Below are positions 28,419 through 38,033 of a stretch of DNA of 64,000 nt, piece by piece. The first letter of the stretch is position 1, and each line of letters begins with the position of its first letter. The translations under genes were made by a program, and so were the position numbers. Source of the DNA: Oscillospiraceae bacterium. GTDB taxonomy: Bacteria; Bacillota; Clostridia; Monoglobales; Monoglobaceae. Under the pieces are notes generated by a model. That model did no database searches, had not been told where the DNA came from, and saw nothing but the letters and a program-made list of their open reading frames with translations. Location of the stretch: positions 34,009 to 98,008 of the forward strand of contig SVJR01000001.1 in NCBI GenBank assembly GCA_015068845.1, written 5' to 3'.

Positions 28419-29456
28419 TTATCTATTTTTTTCGAGGGTTTCCCAGATACCTGCCATATACATAGCACCAAGTGCTCTGTCGTAAAGACCATAACCGGGC
28501 TTGCCTGTCTCGCCCCAAATCATTCTGCCGTGGTCAGGACGAAGATAACCCTTGAATCCGGTTTCGTGGTATGCCTTGAGAATTTCAACAACATCAAGGG
28601 AACCGCATTCTGAAAGATGACCGCTTTCTTCAAATGAACCATCCTCCAGAATCTTGATATTTCTTACATGAGCAAAGTGAATTCTGCCCATCTTGCCGTA
28701 CTTTCTAACCATTGCAGTATAGTCGTTGAACTTAGCACAGCCCAGCGAACCGCTACAGAGTGTGAGTCCGTGATGAACATCATCGTAAAGCCCTAAGAAT
28801 CTGTCGATATTCTCTTCGGTTGTGATAATTCTCGGAATACCGAAGATAGGCCACGGCGGATCATCCGGATGAATTGCCATATTAACATCACATTCAGCGG
28901 CAACGGGGATAATTTCCTTGATAAAGTATTCAAGGTTACTCCAGAGTCCTTCCTCACCGATTGCTTTGTACTTTTCAATAAGTCCGCTCATCTCGTCGGG
29001 AGTATATGATGCGTCCCAGCCGGGAAGTGTTATCTTGGTGGGGTCCATCTTGTCAACATCTTCCTTATAGTAAACAAGGGCATTTGAGCCATCGGGAAGG
29101 GGCTGATCAAGTCTGGAACGGGTCCAGTCGAATACCGGCATAAAGTTATAGCAGATACATTTTACTCCTGCCTTTGCCAGTCTTCTGATATTCTCCTTAT
29201 AGTTATCTATGTAAAGCTGATAATTGCCCTGACGGAGCTTGATGTCCTCGTGAACGGGAACACTCTCGATAACCTCCATCTCTAAGCCCTTGTCGTTACA
29301 GGACTTCTTGAGTTTTGCAATTTCTTCCTCGGGCCATACCTCGCCAACAGGAACAGAGTATACAGCTGTAACTACGCCTGTCATACAGGGTATCTGTCTG
29401 ATTTTGTCCAAGGTAACGGGATCGTCTTCACCGTACCAACGGAATGTCATTTTCAT
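28419..29456 (-). CDS. uxuA: Mannonate dehydratase
   Basis: Dehydrates D-mannonate to 2-keto-3-deoxygluconate. The 345-residue TIM-barrel protein has MTFRWYGEDDPVTLDKIRQI at its start, YNFMPVFDWTR, the metal-binding NMAIHPDDPPWPIFGIPR, and RPDHGRMIWGE near the C-terminus, all hallmarks of UxuA. Its ATG overlaps the TGA of the degraded dehydrogenase upstream (ATGA), evidence of former translational coupling. Length fits the Bacillota enzyme. Confidence 0.96.
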   Translation of the reverse strand: MKMTFRWYGEDDPVTLDKIRQIPCMTGVVTAVYSVPVGEVWPEEEIAKLKKSCNDKGLEMEVIESVPVHEDIKLRQGNYQLYIDNYKENIRRLAKAGVKCICYNFMPVFDWTRSRLDQPLPDGSNALVYYKEDVDKMDPTKITLPGWDASYTPDEMSGLIEKYKAIGEEGLWSNLEYFIKEIIPVAAECDVNMAIHPDDPPWPIFGIPRIITTEENIDRFLGLYDDVHHGLTLCSGSLGCAKFNDYTAMVRKYGKMGRIHFAHVRNIKILEDGSFEESGHLSECGSLDVVEILKAYHETGFKGYLRPDHGRMIWGETGKPGYGLYDRALGAMYMAGIWETLEKNR

Positions 29457-30053
29457 TTTATCACTATCCTTTCATTTTCTCTCGCGCTTTCATAAAAAGC
29501 GAAAAGTGCCTTCATTGTATTTTCAGTCTCGCCAAGCTTAAGGTAATATCCCTTGCCTGCTTCGAGGTACTGATAAAAATTATAAAGAACCGCTCTGTGG
29601 CCGTGGCCTCAGTAGGATTTCTTCTCTTTTCCAATTTCCCCATCTGTAACAAGTTCTTCGGTCTTGCCATCCTGAATCTTATATAACGTGCGTCCCATAA
29701 ATCTGAGAGTAGCCTTCTCGCTTGTTATCTCTATCTGAATAGGAGTATTTACCGGATAACAGTTTGAGCCGCTAAATATAACATCATAAATATCCCAACA
29801 GGTCTATAGTATGTATGGCTTGATTGATAAGAAGTCCGCCGACCTCTGTTGCCCATTTGCCGCGCCACTCGTCGGAATTGTAATAAGCTTCGTCATAATT
29901 CGAATACAATTTTGCATCAGGAAAATCCTTTGCAGCTCTTTCAAGCTTTTCAGGGTTATTATCACAAATCGCATAAAGCTTTGCGTTAGGTAAATCCTTA
30001 AAAATTTTCGCGTGGAACGGGCCAATGGCACCGTACCCTACAATACAACAAAT
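29453..30053 (-). pseudogene. Gfo/Idh/MocA-family dehydrogenase pseudogene
   Basis: Conceptual translation of the minus strand gives a Rossmann N-terminus (GYGAIGPFHAKIF, then YAICDNNPEKLERAA), a jump after about 55 residues to the middle of the protein (DEWRGKWATEVGGLLINQA, HTIDLL), a TGA at 29784-29786 with a frame change, a further segment (DVIFSGSNCYPVNTPIQIEI), another in-frame TGA at 29609-29611 where Trp would be expected, then YQYLEAGKGYYLKLGETENT to the final TGA overlapping the uxuA start. No ATG remains at the 5' end. So it carries a lost start, a deletion of about 100 codons, a frameshift and a nonsense codon. Confidence 0.85.
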
Positions 30054-30072
30054 ATTTTATTGCACTTCTTTA

Positions 30073-30101
30073 ATAATAATATTTTTGGAGCATTCTGTCA
30101 A
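30073..30101 (-). promoter_or_regulatory. Promoter of the hexuronate operon
   Basis: Minus strand TTGACA (30101-30096), 17 bp, TATTAT (30078-30073). It is intact although the first gene behind it is dead. Confidence 0.8.
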
Positions 30102-30164
30102 TATTAAAATGTAATTAAATTAAATATTTCAACAATTTTTTTAAATTTTTCACAAAAAGACAAA

Positions 30165-30201
30165 GGCGCACATTCTTTTTTGAGAAGTGCGCCTGTTTTT
30201 T
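30165..30201 (+). terminator. Hairpin with T run
   Basis: GGCGCAC (30165-30171) pairs with GTGCGCC (30187-30193), extended by TTC/GAA, followed by a T7 run on the plus strand. No intact plus-strand gene precedes it. The surrounding 338 bp (30061-30398) hold the operon promoter, this hairpin, a second large hairpin and about 110 bp with no gene; one minus-strand frame there (around 30330-30110) is open but has no start, so it could be a gene remnant. Confidence 0.6.
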
Positions 30202-30330
30202 TAATAAAACCTTTTGTTTTAAGGTTGTTATAGCTAATTTTCATACTGCCAAACGGATCCATATCCTCGCATATATCGCGTGTTCTACTGCCGCCGAAAA
30301 GGAATCTGAAAAACCAGCTATAAATTATTT

Positions 30331-30400
30331 AGAACCGCATATGATATGCACCCCAAAAGAGTCTAACTTTTGGGATGCATATCATATGCGGTTCTTTTTT
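30331..30400. terminator. 28 bp near-perfect hairpin beside capA
   Basis: Bases 30331-30350 pair perfectly with 30376-30395; after a single C/A mismatch, CCCAAAAG (30352-30359) pairs with CTTTTGGG (30367-30374), leaving a seven-base loop. A T6 run follows on the plus strand; an A-rich stretch lies there on the minus-strand approach from capA. It may end capA transcription, but the stem is far longer than usual here. Confidence 0.7.
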
Positions 30401-31538
30401 AATAATCTATTACTGATGCATCATAGCCTTCAAAGGTTTCATCAACCATTGCTTTAAAGCGTTCAACACTCACCGCTCCGTCCTTTGCGGCAACGCCGTG
30501 GCCTATTGCCAGTGAATCGGAGTATTCCTTAAGCGGAAAAACATCAAATTGCGTGTAAGTTGTGTCATAATGCGTTACTATCGGCATAAATGAATAGTCT
30601 GCAATCTCCACGGTTTTGCCGTCAAATTTCAGTTTAACATCGGCTATGCCGCCGAGCAGATTCCTCGCCTCAAGCTGGCGTGAAACAAAATTGCCCAAAG
30701 AATAGTAAACCAGCATACTGTTGCCGTTTTCGTTCTCTATCCATTCCACCGGTTCAATCACATGGGGATGTGAGCCGACAATTAAGTCAACGCCCCATTT
30801 GCACATTTTTTCAGCAAGGCTTTTCTGCCATTCGTCGGGTTTGATTGAATACTCAGTTCCCCAATGCATAAACGCAATTGTGAAGTCGGCATTATCCTCG
30901 GCATACCGGCAGTCTGAAAGAATCCGTTCTTCATCAATAAGGTTTACCAGATACGACTTACCCGAAGGCATCGGGATTCCGTTTGTTCCGTATGTATAAT
31001 TAAGAAGTGCGAGTCTTGCACCTTTTACTTCAACTATATCAATAGTGTTTTTGTCCATCTCGCTCTCGTTTATTCCAAGCACGGTCACATCAGGATACTC
31101 ACGCCAGAATTCCAGAGTGTTTTCAACACCGGCAGACATTTTGTCCAAAACATGGTTTGATGCGTGAAGAACAACATCAAAGCCCTCATTCACAAGGGTT
31201 TTACCCATATCCGACGGAGAGTTGAAAAGCGGATATCCCGAATAGCCCAGTTCTTTGCCGCCGAACACAGTTTCCTGACCGATTACTGCGAGGTCGGCAT
31301 TTTTTATCTCGGGCTGGAGTTTGTCAAAAAGGTGAGAATATTCGTATGTGCCGTCTGCCTTCTTGCCGCTGTTGATAACCGGCATATGCAGGAGATTGTC
31401 TCCGAGAACAAATAAAGAAATCTTCTCGCTTACATCATCCATTTGTGTTGTTGCAGGCTGAATTTCATCATTGCCACAGCCTGAGAAAACCATTGATAGG
31501 ATAAGTGCTGTAATAATTAATAAGTATCGTTTTTTCAT
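30399..31538 (-). CDS. CapA-family (poly-gamma-glutamate synthesis type) lipoprotein
   Basis: Metallophosphatase-fold protein of the PGA_cap/CapA family, exported and lipid-anchored. The ATG at 31538 (379 residues) is chosen because GAGGAA lies nine bases upstream and the encoded start MKKRYLLIITALILSMVFSG is a signal peptide ending in a lipobox with Cys; upstream in-frame codons lie in the promoter. Family motifs are visible: FVLGDNLLHMPVI, VIGQETVFGG, NHVLDK, IAFMHWGTEY and VGSHPHVIEP with the metal-binding His residues. No capB, capC or capD is nearby, so the substrate is unclear; stand-alone CapA proteins are common in Clostridia. Confidence 0.9.
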   Translation of the reverse strand: MKKRYLLIITALILSMVFSGCGNDEIQPATTQMDDVSEKISLFVLGDNLLHMPVINSGKKADGTYEYSHLFDKLQPEIKNADLAVIGQETVFGGKELGYSGYPLFNSPSDMGKTLVNEGFDVVLHASNHVLDKMSAGVENTLEFWREYPDVTVLGINESEMDKNTIDIVEVKGARLALLNYTYGTNGIPMPSGKSYLVNLIDEERILSDCRYAEDNADFTIAFMHWGTEYSIKPDEWQKSLAEKMCKWGVDLIVGSHPHVIEPVEWIENENGNSMLVYYSLGNFVSRQLEARNLLGGIADVKLKFDGKTVEIADYSFMPIVTHYDTTYTQFDVFPLKEYSDSLAIGHGVAAKDGAVSVERFKAMVDETFEGYDASVIDY

Positions 31539-31569
31539 AGTAATCATTTCCTCTGTGTTTAATACACCT

Positions 31570-31598
31570 ATTTTATTACTTTTTTGCAGTTTTGGCAA
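31570..31598 (-). promoter_or_regulatory. capA promoter
   Basis: Minus strand TTGCCA (31598-31593), 17 bp, TAAAAT (31575-31570). Confidence 0.75.
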
Positions 31599-31610
31599 GT
31601 AAAATTTAAT

Positions 31611-31656
31611 AAAGGTACTGTTTAAAAAGTATAGCTTTTTAAACAGTACCTTTTTA
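31611..31656. terminator. 19 bp perfect hairpin, terminator of ileS
   Basis: Bases 31611-31629 pair with 31635-31653 without a mismatch, around the five-base loop TATAG. A T run follows on either strand. It lies about 165 bp beyond the ileS stop. Confidence 0.75.
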
Positions 31657-31683
31657 GGGGATAGGAAAAATTGATTCAGAATG

Positions 31684-31787
31684 AATAAACTGAGCCAAAG
31701 CACAAGCTTTGGGTTACCCGAAGGCGTACTGAGTGTACGTCGAGTGGCGAAGTTTATTTATAGCAAAAGGCAAATTTTGACTTTTGC
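31684..31787. repeat. Compact multi-hairpin element between capA and ileS
   Basis: AATAAACT (31684-31691) pairs with AGTTTATT (31751-31758) and encloses GCC/GGC (31694-31696, 31723-31725), AAAGC/GCTTT (31697-31701, 31706-31710), GGG/CCC (31711-31713, 31717-31719) and GTAC/GTAC (31726-31729, 31735-31738). A further stem GCAAAAG/CTTTTGC follows (31763-31769, 31781-31787). Tight stems with 3-5 base loops recall the array after the tRNA cluster. No coding role is apparent. Confidence 0.55.
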
Positions 31788-31817
31788 GTTCTGGACTATT
31801 TTTACATCTCCCTTTGT

Positions 31818-34800
31818 TTATGCTTTTACAATTGTAATTTTTACCTTTTCGCCGTTGATATTCCATTCCTTGCCGTCGTTTTCAGCACTCTCGATTGAAA
31901 CCGCAAGCGACTGAGCGGAGATTTCCGCTTTGTTGGCATTGATAATTGCGTCTATCTTATCGCTGCCGCAATATGATACCTTGATGTTATCCTGAACTTC
32001 AAAGCCGCTGTCCTTACGCATTGTCTGGATTTTGCTGAGGATTTCTCTTACAAAACCTTCTTCAATAAGCTCGTCAGTAAGGTTGGTATCAAGAACAACT
32101 GTGTAGGAAGAATCGCTGTCAGACACAAATCCGTCCTTCTGGAGAGTTTCAACCAGTACATCGTCGATACCGAATTCAACATCTGTGCCCTCAACTGTAA
32201 GCTTCACCATTTCGCCGGCGTTCAGAGTTGCCATAACTTCTGCGCCGCTCATTTTGTTTACTTCTTCAAAGATGGCTCTTACAATCTTGCCGTACTTGGG
32301 ACCCATTGTCTTGAGCTGGGGCTTGAAGTTGTATGAGATAAATGCACTTGCATCATCGGTAATTTCAAGTTCCTTAACATTAAGCTCGTCAAGAACGATG
32401 TCCTTGTATACCTCGTTAAGTTTCTCGTTGGTCTGAACAAAGATTTTTGCGATAGGCTGTCTGTTCTTGATGTTCGCTGCATTACGGCACGCACGGCCCA
32501 AAATTACAATCTTGCGTACAGCGTCCATCTCTGCTTCAATATCTGCAAAATCAAATTCTGCATTTGCCTTCGGGAAGTCGCAAAGATGAATGCTCTCGGG
32601 AGCAGTTTTATCCACATTGAGGACAAGGTTCTGATAAATCATTTCTGTCATAAACGGGATAAAGGGTGCACAAACTTTTGAGAATTCAACAAGAACTGTA
32701 TAAAGAGTCATATATGCCGCAATCTTGTCTTCTGTCAACTCGCTTGCCCAGAATCTTTCTCTGCTGCGACGAACATACCAGTTTGAAAGCTCGTCAATGA
32801 AGTCCTGAATAACTCTTGTAGCCTCGGTGATCTTGTAGTTTTCGAGGTACTCGTCAACTGTTCTGAGTACATAGTTGAGCTTGGAAAGTATCCACTTATC
32901 AAGAAGTGTAAGCTTTGACTTGTCAAGCTTATGTTCTGTGGGATTGAACTTGTCGATATCTGCATAGAGAACATAGAATGCATATGTGTTCCAGAGTGTA
33001 CCCATAAGCTTTCTCTGTGACTCTGAAACTGCCTCGTCATGGAAACGGTTAGGGAGCCAGGGTGCGCTGTTGGAATAGAAGTACCATCTTACCGCATCGG
33101 AACCCTGTTTATTGAGGACATCCCATGGATTAACAACATTTCCTATATGCTTGGACATCTTTCGTCCGTCCTTATCCTGAACATGACCAAGAACAACCAC
33201 ATTCTTATAAGGTGCCTTATCAAAGAGAAGTGTAGAAATTGCAATAAGGGTATAGAACCAACCTCTTGTCTGGTCAATTGCTTCACTGATGAAGTCTGCC
33301 GGGAAGTTATTGTCGAACATCTCCTTGTTTTCAAATGGATAGTGCCACTGTGCAAAGGGCATTGAGCCTGAGTCAAACCAGCAGTCAATAACCTCGGGAA
33401 CTCTCTTCATCTTGCCGCCGCACTTTTCGCATGTGAGATATACATTATCTACATAAGGCTTGTGGAGCTCAATATTTTCGGGAACATCAATACCCTTTGT
33501 CTTGAGTTCCTCGATTGAACCGATACACTCATGATGTCCGCATTCACACTGCCAGATAGGAAGCGGTGTGCCCCAGTATCTTGAACGGGAAAGTCCCCAG
33601 TCGATTACATTTTCAAGGAAGTTACCGAATCTGCCGTGCTTGATGTTGTCGGGCATCCAGTTAACTGTCTCGTTATTGGCAAGAAGTCTGTCGCGAACGG
33701 CTGACATCTTGATAAACCAGGTATCGCAAGCATAGTAAAGGAGCGGTGTGTCGCATCTCCAGCAGAAGGGATAGCTATGCTCGAAGTTGATAACTTCAAA
33801 CAGCTGGTTTCTGTCCTTCAAATCACGGATAACGAGCTTGTCAACATCCTTAACGAACATACCCTTCCACGGTGTAACCGCGTCAACAAAGTTACCCTGC
33901 GGGTTAACAAGATTAACAAAAGGCAAGTCGTTTTCCTTACCTACTCTTGAGTCGTCCTCACCGAATGCCGGTGCGATATGAACGATACCTGTACCGTCGC
34001 TCATTGTAACATAGTTGTCAGCAACTATGAAGTGACCCTTTTTGTCGAGCTTCGCAAAATCGTAAAGCGGCTCGTACTCCAGACCGCAGAGGTCTGTACC
34101 GATGTACTTTTCGATTACCTCGTACTCGTTCTTGATAACTGTGTCGAGGAGCGCTTCGGCAAGGATAAAGGTTTCGTCAGCCACCTTTACCTTGACATAG
34201 GTTTCGCGGGGGTTTACGCACAGAGCCACATTGGATGGAAGTGTCCAGGGAGTGGTTGTCCATGCGAGAATATATTCGTTGGTTTTGCCCTTAACGATAA
34301 ACTTGGCGATAAGTGATGCTTCCTTAACATCCTTATAACCCTGAGCAACCTCGTGGCTTGAAAGAGAGGTGCCGCAACGGGGGCAGTAGGGCATAATCTT
34401 GTGGCCCTTATAAAGGAGTTTTTTGTCCCAGATTGTTTTAAGTGCCCACCAGACAGACTCGATATAGTCGTTATGGTATGTTACATATGGATTCTCCATA
34501 TCAGCCCAGAAGCCGACACGGTCACTCATTTCCTCCCATTCGCTCTGATAAGTAAATACGCTGTCCTTACACTTTTTAACAAAGTCTTCGATACCGTAGT
34601 TTTCAATCTGGGGCTTACCGCTGATGCCAAGCTGTTTTTCAACTTCCAGCTCAACGGGCAGACCGTGGGTGTCCCAGCCGGCCTTTCTCTGAACGCTGTA
34701 GCCCTTCATTGTGCGGTAACGGGGAATAAGGTCCTTGATAACACGGGTCAGAACATGGCCGATATGCGGCTTGCCGTTTGCCGTAGGGGGACCGTCAAAG

Positions 34801-34928
34801 AATGTATAAATTTCGCCGCCCTCGCGGTTCTTTATACTCTTTTTGAATATATCGTTATCCTTCCAGAATTCAACGATTTGTTTTTCTCTGTCCACAAAAG
34901 ACAGGTCGGTTGATACTTTATCGTACAT
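31818..34928 (-). CDS. ileS: Isoleucine--tRNA ligase
   Basis: Charges tRNA-Ile and edits mischarged valine. The 1036-residue protein is the long IleS form. The class I HIGH motif is KPHIGHVLTR near residue 55, the editing domain contains LAWTTTPWTLPSNVAL, and the KMSKS loop is DGRKMSKHIGN near residue 595; the C-terminal anticodon-binding and extra domains follow. This longer type resembles eukaryotic and mupirocin-tolerant enzymes, but tolerance was not tested. Unlike in many Bacillota, no T-box is seen upstream (34929-35160 has no TGGNACC-type sequence). Confidence 0.97.
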   Translation of the reverse strand: MYDKVSTDLSFVDREKQIVEFWKDNDIFKKSIKNREGGEIYTFFDGPPTANGKPHIGHVLTRVIKDLIPRYRTMKGYSVQRKAGWDTHGLPVELEVEKQLGISGKPQIENYGIEDFVKKCKDSVFTYQSEWEEMSDRVGFWADMENPYVTYHNDYIESVWWALKTIWDKKLLYKGHKIMPYCPRCGTSLSSHEVAQGYKDVKEASLIAKFIVKGKTNEYILAWTTTPWTLPSNVALCVNPRETYVKVKVADETFILAEALLDTVIKNEYEVIEKYIGTDLCGLEYEPLYDFAKLDKKGHFIVADNYVTMSDGTGIVHIAPAFGEDDSRVGKENDLPFVNLVNPQGNFVDAVTPWKGMFVKDVDKLVIRDLKDRNQLFEVINFEHSYPFCWRCDTPLLYYACDTWFIKMSAVRDRLLANNETVNWMPDNIKHGRFGNFLENVIDWGLSRSRYWGTPLPIWQCECGHHECIGSIEELKTKGIDVPENIELHKPYVDNVYLTCEKCGGKMKRVPEVIDCWFDSGSMPFAQWHYPFENKEMFDNNFPADFISEAIDQTRGWFYTLIAISTLLFDKAPYKNVVVLGHVQDKDGRKMSKHIGNVVNPWDVLNKQGSDAVRWYFYSNSAPWLPNRFHDEAVSESQRKLMGTLWNTYAFYVLYADIDKFNPTEHKLDKSKLTLLDKWILSKLNYVLRTVDEYLENYKITEATRVIQDFIDELSNWYVRRSRERFWASELTEDKIAAYMTLYTVLVEFSKVCAPFIPFMTEMIYQNLVLNVDKTAPESIHLCDFPKANAEFDFADIEAEMDAVRKIVILGRACRNAANIKNRQPIAKIFVQTNEKLNEVYKDIVLDELNVKELEITDDASAFISYNFKPQLKTMGPKYGKIVRAIFEEVNKMSGAEVMATLNAGEMVKLTVEGTDVEFGIDDVLVETLQKDGFVSDSDSSYTVVLDTNLTDELIEEGFVREILSKIQTMRKDSGFEVQDNIKVSYCGSDKIDAIINANKAEISAQSLAVSIESAENDGKEWNINGEKVKITIVKA

Positions 34929-35074
34929 TTTACGACCTCCTGCATCTTCTGAAAAATTTCATTTTCGCAAAATTTTACCTATATATTTTACAAGAAGTTT
35001 TGTGATTTGTAAAGTAATTTATTAAAATTCCTTTAATTTTTCATAACTTTTTTGATTTATAAGGCAAAAAACCA

Positions 35075-35103
35075 TTGAATTGATTTTTTCTTTGTGGTAT
35101 ACT
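35075..35103 (+). promoter_or_regulatory. Promoter of the Clp ATPase gene
   Basis: TTGAAT (35075-35080), 17 bp, TATACT (35098-35103). No CtsR-type heptad repeat is evident. Confidence 0.75.
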
Positions 35104-35161
35104 CACTTAGATAAGTTGAATTTTTGAGACTTTTTGTTCTTCAAATATATGGAGGTCAGAT

Positions 35162-37525
35162 ATGCTCTGCGTAAAATGTAAAAAGAATATGGCTGTTGTT
35201 TTCATTACTAAAATGGAGGCCGACGGCAAGCAAGTGAACGAAGGCTACTGCCTTTCCTGTGCAAAGGAAATGAATATAGGGCCCATTAACAATATGCTCC
35301 AGAACCTTGGTATCACTCCTGAGGAATTTGACAGTATGAACAGCGAAGCGCTGCAGATGATGCAAGGCGGCGAGAACGGTGAGTTTGACCCTGAGCAAAT
35401 GATGGGCGAGTTATTCGATGAGGAAAGTGATTTTGATGACAGCGAGGACGGCGGTGCAATGAAGAATTCGCCCCTCTCCTTCCTTCAGAATATGTTTGGT
35501 GGCGGAAAGCCCACACCTGAAAAGGGCGGCAGTCCCGACGAGAACACCGATTCACCCAAAAAGGCCAAGGGCGAGGAAAAGAAAAAAGACAAAAAACGCA
35601 AGTTCCTTGGTATGTACGGAACCAACCTCACCGACAAAGCAAAGAATGGCGAGATTGACCGAATAATCGGCAGAGATGCTGAAATGGCAAGGGTTACTCA
35701 GATACTCAACCGCCGCACCAAGAACAACCCCGTTCTTATCGGTGAGCCGGGTGTCGGCAAGACTGCAATTGCCGAAGGTCTTGCACTCAAGATAGTTGAG
35801 GGCGAGGTGCCGGCAAAGCTTTTAGACCGTGAAATATATCTTTTGGATATGGCGGCAATGGTAGCCGGAACACAGTTCCGCGGACAGTTTGAATCACGAC
35901 TTAAAAGCCTTATCAATGAAGTTAAGGCACTTGGAAATATCATTCTTGTAATTGACGAGGTACACATTCTCACAAAGGCAGGTGACGCCGAGGGAGCAAT
36001 GAATGCAGGTAACATTTTAAAACCTGCCCTCTCGCGCGGCGAAATCCAAATTATCGGCGCAACCACCTTAGAGGAATACCGCAAGTACATTGAAAAGGAC
36101 AGCGCACTTGAGCGCAGGTTCCAGTCGGTACTGGTTGAAGAGCCATCCGTTGAAGAAACAATCGAGATTTTAAAGGGTATCAAGGAATATTACGAAGACT
36201 ATCATAAGGTTAAAATATCGGACGATATTATCCGATGTGCCGCACTTCTTTCAAAGCGTTACATCACCGACAGATTTCTCCCTGACAAGGCAATTGATGT
36301 GATTGACGAGGCGGCATCAAAGGCAAACCTTGACAACGAGGCTCTGACTGAGCTTGCAAAGCTTGAAGCGGAGCTTAAATCCGCACAAAACGAGCAAAAC
36401 GAGCTTGAGACTCTGATTGCTGAGACTGAGGATGTTCCGCCCGAAAACTACGGCAGACTTGCCGAGCTTAAAAATCTTGAGCAAAGTCTTACGTCAAAAA
36501 TTGACGAACTTAAAAAGACAGCATATGACACCGAGCTTACCGCAGACGATTTAGCGGCAGTTATTGAAGGTTGGACAAAGATTCCCGTTAAGGGCATTAC
36601 CGAGTTTGAGACCAATAATCTTGTAAATCTTGAAGAGAGACTTCACAAAAACCTTATTGGGCAAAACGATGCAGTTTCGGCAGTATCACGAGGTATTCGC
36701 CGCAAGCGTGCAGGACTCAGCCTTAAGCGCAGACCTGCCTCCTTTATCTTTGTAGGGCCTACCGGTGTGGGTAAGACCGAACTGGTTAAGCAGATTGCAA
36801 AGGAAGTTTTCTCGACCGAGGACGCACTTATTCGTCTTGATATGTCGGAGTATATGGAAAAGCACGCGGCGTCAAAGCTTATAGGCTCGCCGCCCGGATA
36901 TGTCGGCTATGACGACGCCGGTCAGCTTACCGAAAAGGTTCGCCGTCACCCCTACTCTGTTATTCTGTTTGACGAGATTGAAAAGGCGCATCCCGATGTA
37001 TTTAATATGCTGCTTCAGATTTTAGACGACGGACGGATTACAGACAGCCACGGCAAAACCGTTTCGTTTGAGGATTGCATTATCGTTCTCACATCAAATG
37101 CCGGCAGCGACACTTCGTCAAGCATTGCGGGGTTTGGAGCAGACAGCAATATGGGTAGCCGCGCAAAGGCCGAAAAGGCACTTCGCCAGATATTCAGGCC
37201 GGAATTCCTTAACAGAATAGACGAAATTGTTGTCTTTGACCAACTGACAAAGGAAGACCTTTTGAAGATAGCCGACCTTATGCTTACCGAGCTTGGTCGT
37301 GGTCTTTCAGAAAAGGGAATTTCCCTTAAAGTGACGGATGCAGCAAAGACTGTTATCTGCGAGGGTGGTTACAGCACCACATACGGTGCAAGACCTATGC
37401 GCAGATACATTGAACGGCATCTTGAAGACAAACTGGCACAAATGTTTATCAGCGGAGAACTTAAAGATGGTAACACGGTTCTTGCAGATACAAAGGACGG
37501 AGAAATTGCGGTAAAGATATTATAA
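35162..37525 (+). CDS. Clp ATPase (ClpC/ClpE-like) with N-terminal zinc finger
   Basis: AAA+ unfoldase that would feed ClpP or act as a disaggregase. The 787-residue protein has no Clp_N double repeat; instead residues 1-35 carry a C4 zinc finger (CVKC at 3-6, CLSC at 30-33), an arrangement known from ClpE. AAA1 has Walker [14 protein letters not shown] near residue 198 and Walker B VIDEVH; AAA2 has [13 protein letters not shown] near residue 541 and Walker [11 protein letters not shown] charged linker with many Asp, Glu and Lys (about 60-150) separates the finger from AAA1. It stands alone with its own promoter and terminator. Confidence 0.9.
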   Translation: MLCVKCKKNMAVVFITKMEADGKQVNEGYCLSCAKEMNIGPINNMLQNLGITPEEFDSMNSEALQMMQGGENGEFDPEQMMGELFDEESDFDDSEDGGAMKNSPLSFLQNMFGGGKPTPEKGGSPDENTDSPKKAKGEEKKKDKKRKFLGMYGTNLTDKAKNGEIDRIIGRDAEMARVTQILNRRTKNNPVLIGEPGVGKTAIAEGLALKIVEGEVPAKLLDREIYLLDMAAMVAGTQFRGQFESRLKSLINEVKALGNIILVIDEVHILTKAGDAEGAMNAGNILKPALSRGEIQIIGATTLEEYRKYIEKDSALERRFQSVLVEEPSVEETIEILKGIKEYYEDYHKVKISDDIIRCAALLSKRYITDRFLPDKAIDVIDEAASKANLDNEALTELAKLEAELKSAQNEQNELETLIAETEDVPPENYGRLAELKNLEQSLTSKIDELKKTAYDTELTADDLAAVIEGWTKIPVKGITEFETNNLVNLEERLHKNLIGQNDAVSAVSRGIRRKRAGLSLKRRPASFIFVGPTGVGKTELVKQIAKEVFSTEDALIRLDMSEYMEKHAASKLIGSPPGYVGYDDAGQLTEKVRRHPYSVILFDEIEKAHPDVFNMLLQILDDGRITDSHGKTVSFEDCIIVLTSNAGSDTSSSIAGFGADSNMGSRAKAEKALRQIFRPEFLNRIDEIVVFDQLTKEDLLKIADLMLTELGRGLSEKGISLKVTDAAKTVICEGGYSTTYGARPMRRYIERHLEDKLAQMFISGELKDGNTVLADTKDGEIAVKIL

Positions 37526-37532
37526 ACAATAT

Positions 37533-37560
37533 GGGCGGCTGTTTCGCCGCCCTTACTTTT
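37533..37560 (+). terminator. Terminator of the Clp ATPase gene
   Basis: GGGCGGC (37533-37539) pairs with GCCGCCC (37546-37552), followed by a T-rich run. Confidence 0.85.
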
Positions 37561-37611
37561 ACTGCATTACAGGTATAATATGAAAATATCTGCAAAAAAT
37601 GAAAAAAAGTA

Positions 37612-37640
37612 TTGACAAACAGCGGTCTTGCTGTTATAAT
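37612..37640 (+). promoter_or_regulatory. Promoter of the tRNA cluster
   Basis: TTGACA (37612-37617), 17 bp, TATAAT (37635-37640): a perfect stable-RNA promoter 42 bp before the first tRNA. Confidence 0.93.
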
Positions 37641-37681
37641 ACTTAGAGTCGGTCGGAAAACGGCATGACCAAATACCTTAT

Positions 37682-37755
37682 GCGGGTGTAGTTCAATGGT
37701 AGAATCTCAGCCTTCCAAGCTGATTGCGTGGGTTCGATTCCCATCACCCGCTCCA
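37682..37755 (+). tRNA. tRNA-Gly (anticodon TCC)
   Basis: Acceptor GCGGGTG pairs with CACCCGC; the anticodon loop CTTCCAA reads TCC; T-loop GGTTCGATTCC; CCA is encoded. 74 nt. Confidence 0.97.
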
Positions 37756-37763
37756 CTTTACAC

Positions 37764-37840
<77 letters not shown>

Positions 37841-37853
37841 TTCTTTTTAATAT

Positions 37854-37931
37854 GGTGGGTATAGCTCAGTTGGTTAGAGCGCTAGATTGTGGCTCTAGAG
37901 GTCGTCGGTTCGACTCCGACTATCCACCCCA
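37854..37931 (+). tRNA. tRNA-His (anticodon GTG)
   Basis: Acceptor GTGGGTA pairs with TATCCAC, with the extra G-1 at 37854 opposite C73, the identity element of tRNA-His. Anticodon GTG; CCA encoded. The 102 bp to the next tRNA holds no gene. Confidence 0.97.
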
Positions 37932-38033
37932 TCTTTTAAAAATGTTTGGCTTCAATCCCCTGTTTTTGCCACAAGAAACAGAAAAAAAGCATCAGGGATT
38001 GGCATCAGGCAAGATTGGCGAAGGTTTATATAT

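Noticed and set aside
29609..29611. In-frame TGA as selenocysteine
   Set aside because: The position fits Trp in the family, there is no SECIS-like hairpin, and the gene has other disabling lesions.
29804..30031. 75-codon minus-strand frame near 30 kb
   Set aside because: It is the wrong frame of the dehydrogenase pseudogene; the neighbouring frame gives the recognisable Rossmann sequence.
31681..31914. Plus-strand open frame at the 3' end of ileS
   Set aside because: It lies partly in the structured intergenic element and partly antisense to ileS, with no ribosome binding site.
34929..35160. T-box upstream of ileS
   Set aside because: No TGGNACC-type core or specifier structure on the minus strand in this interval.
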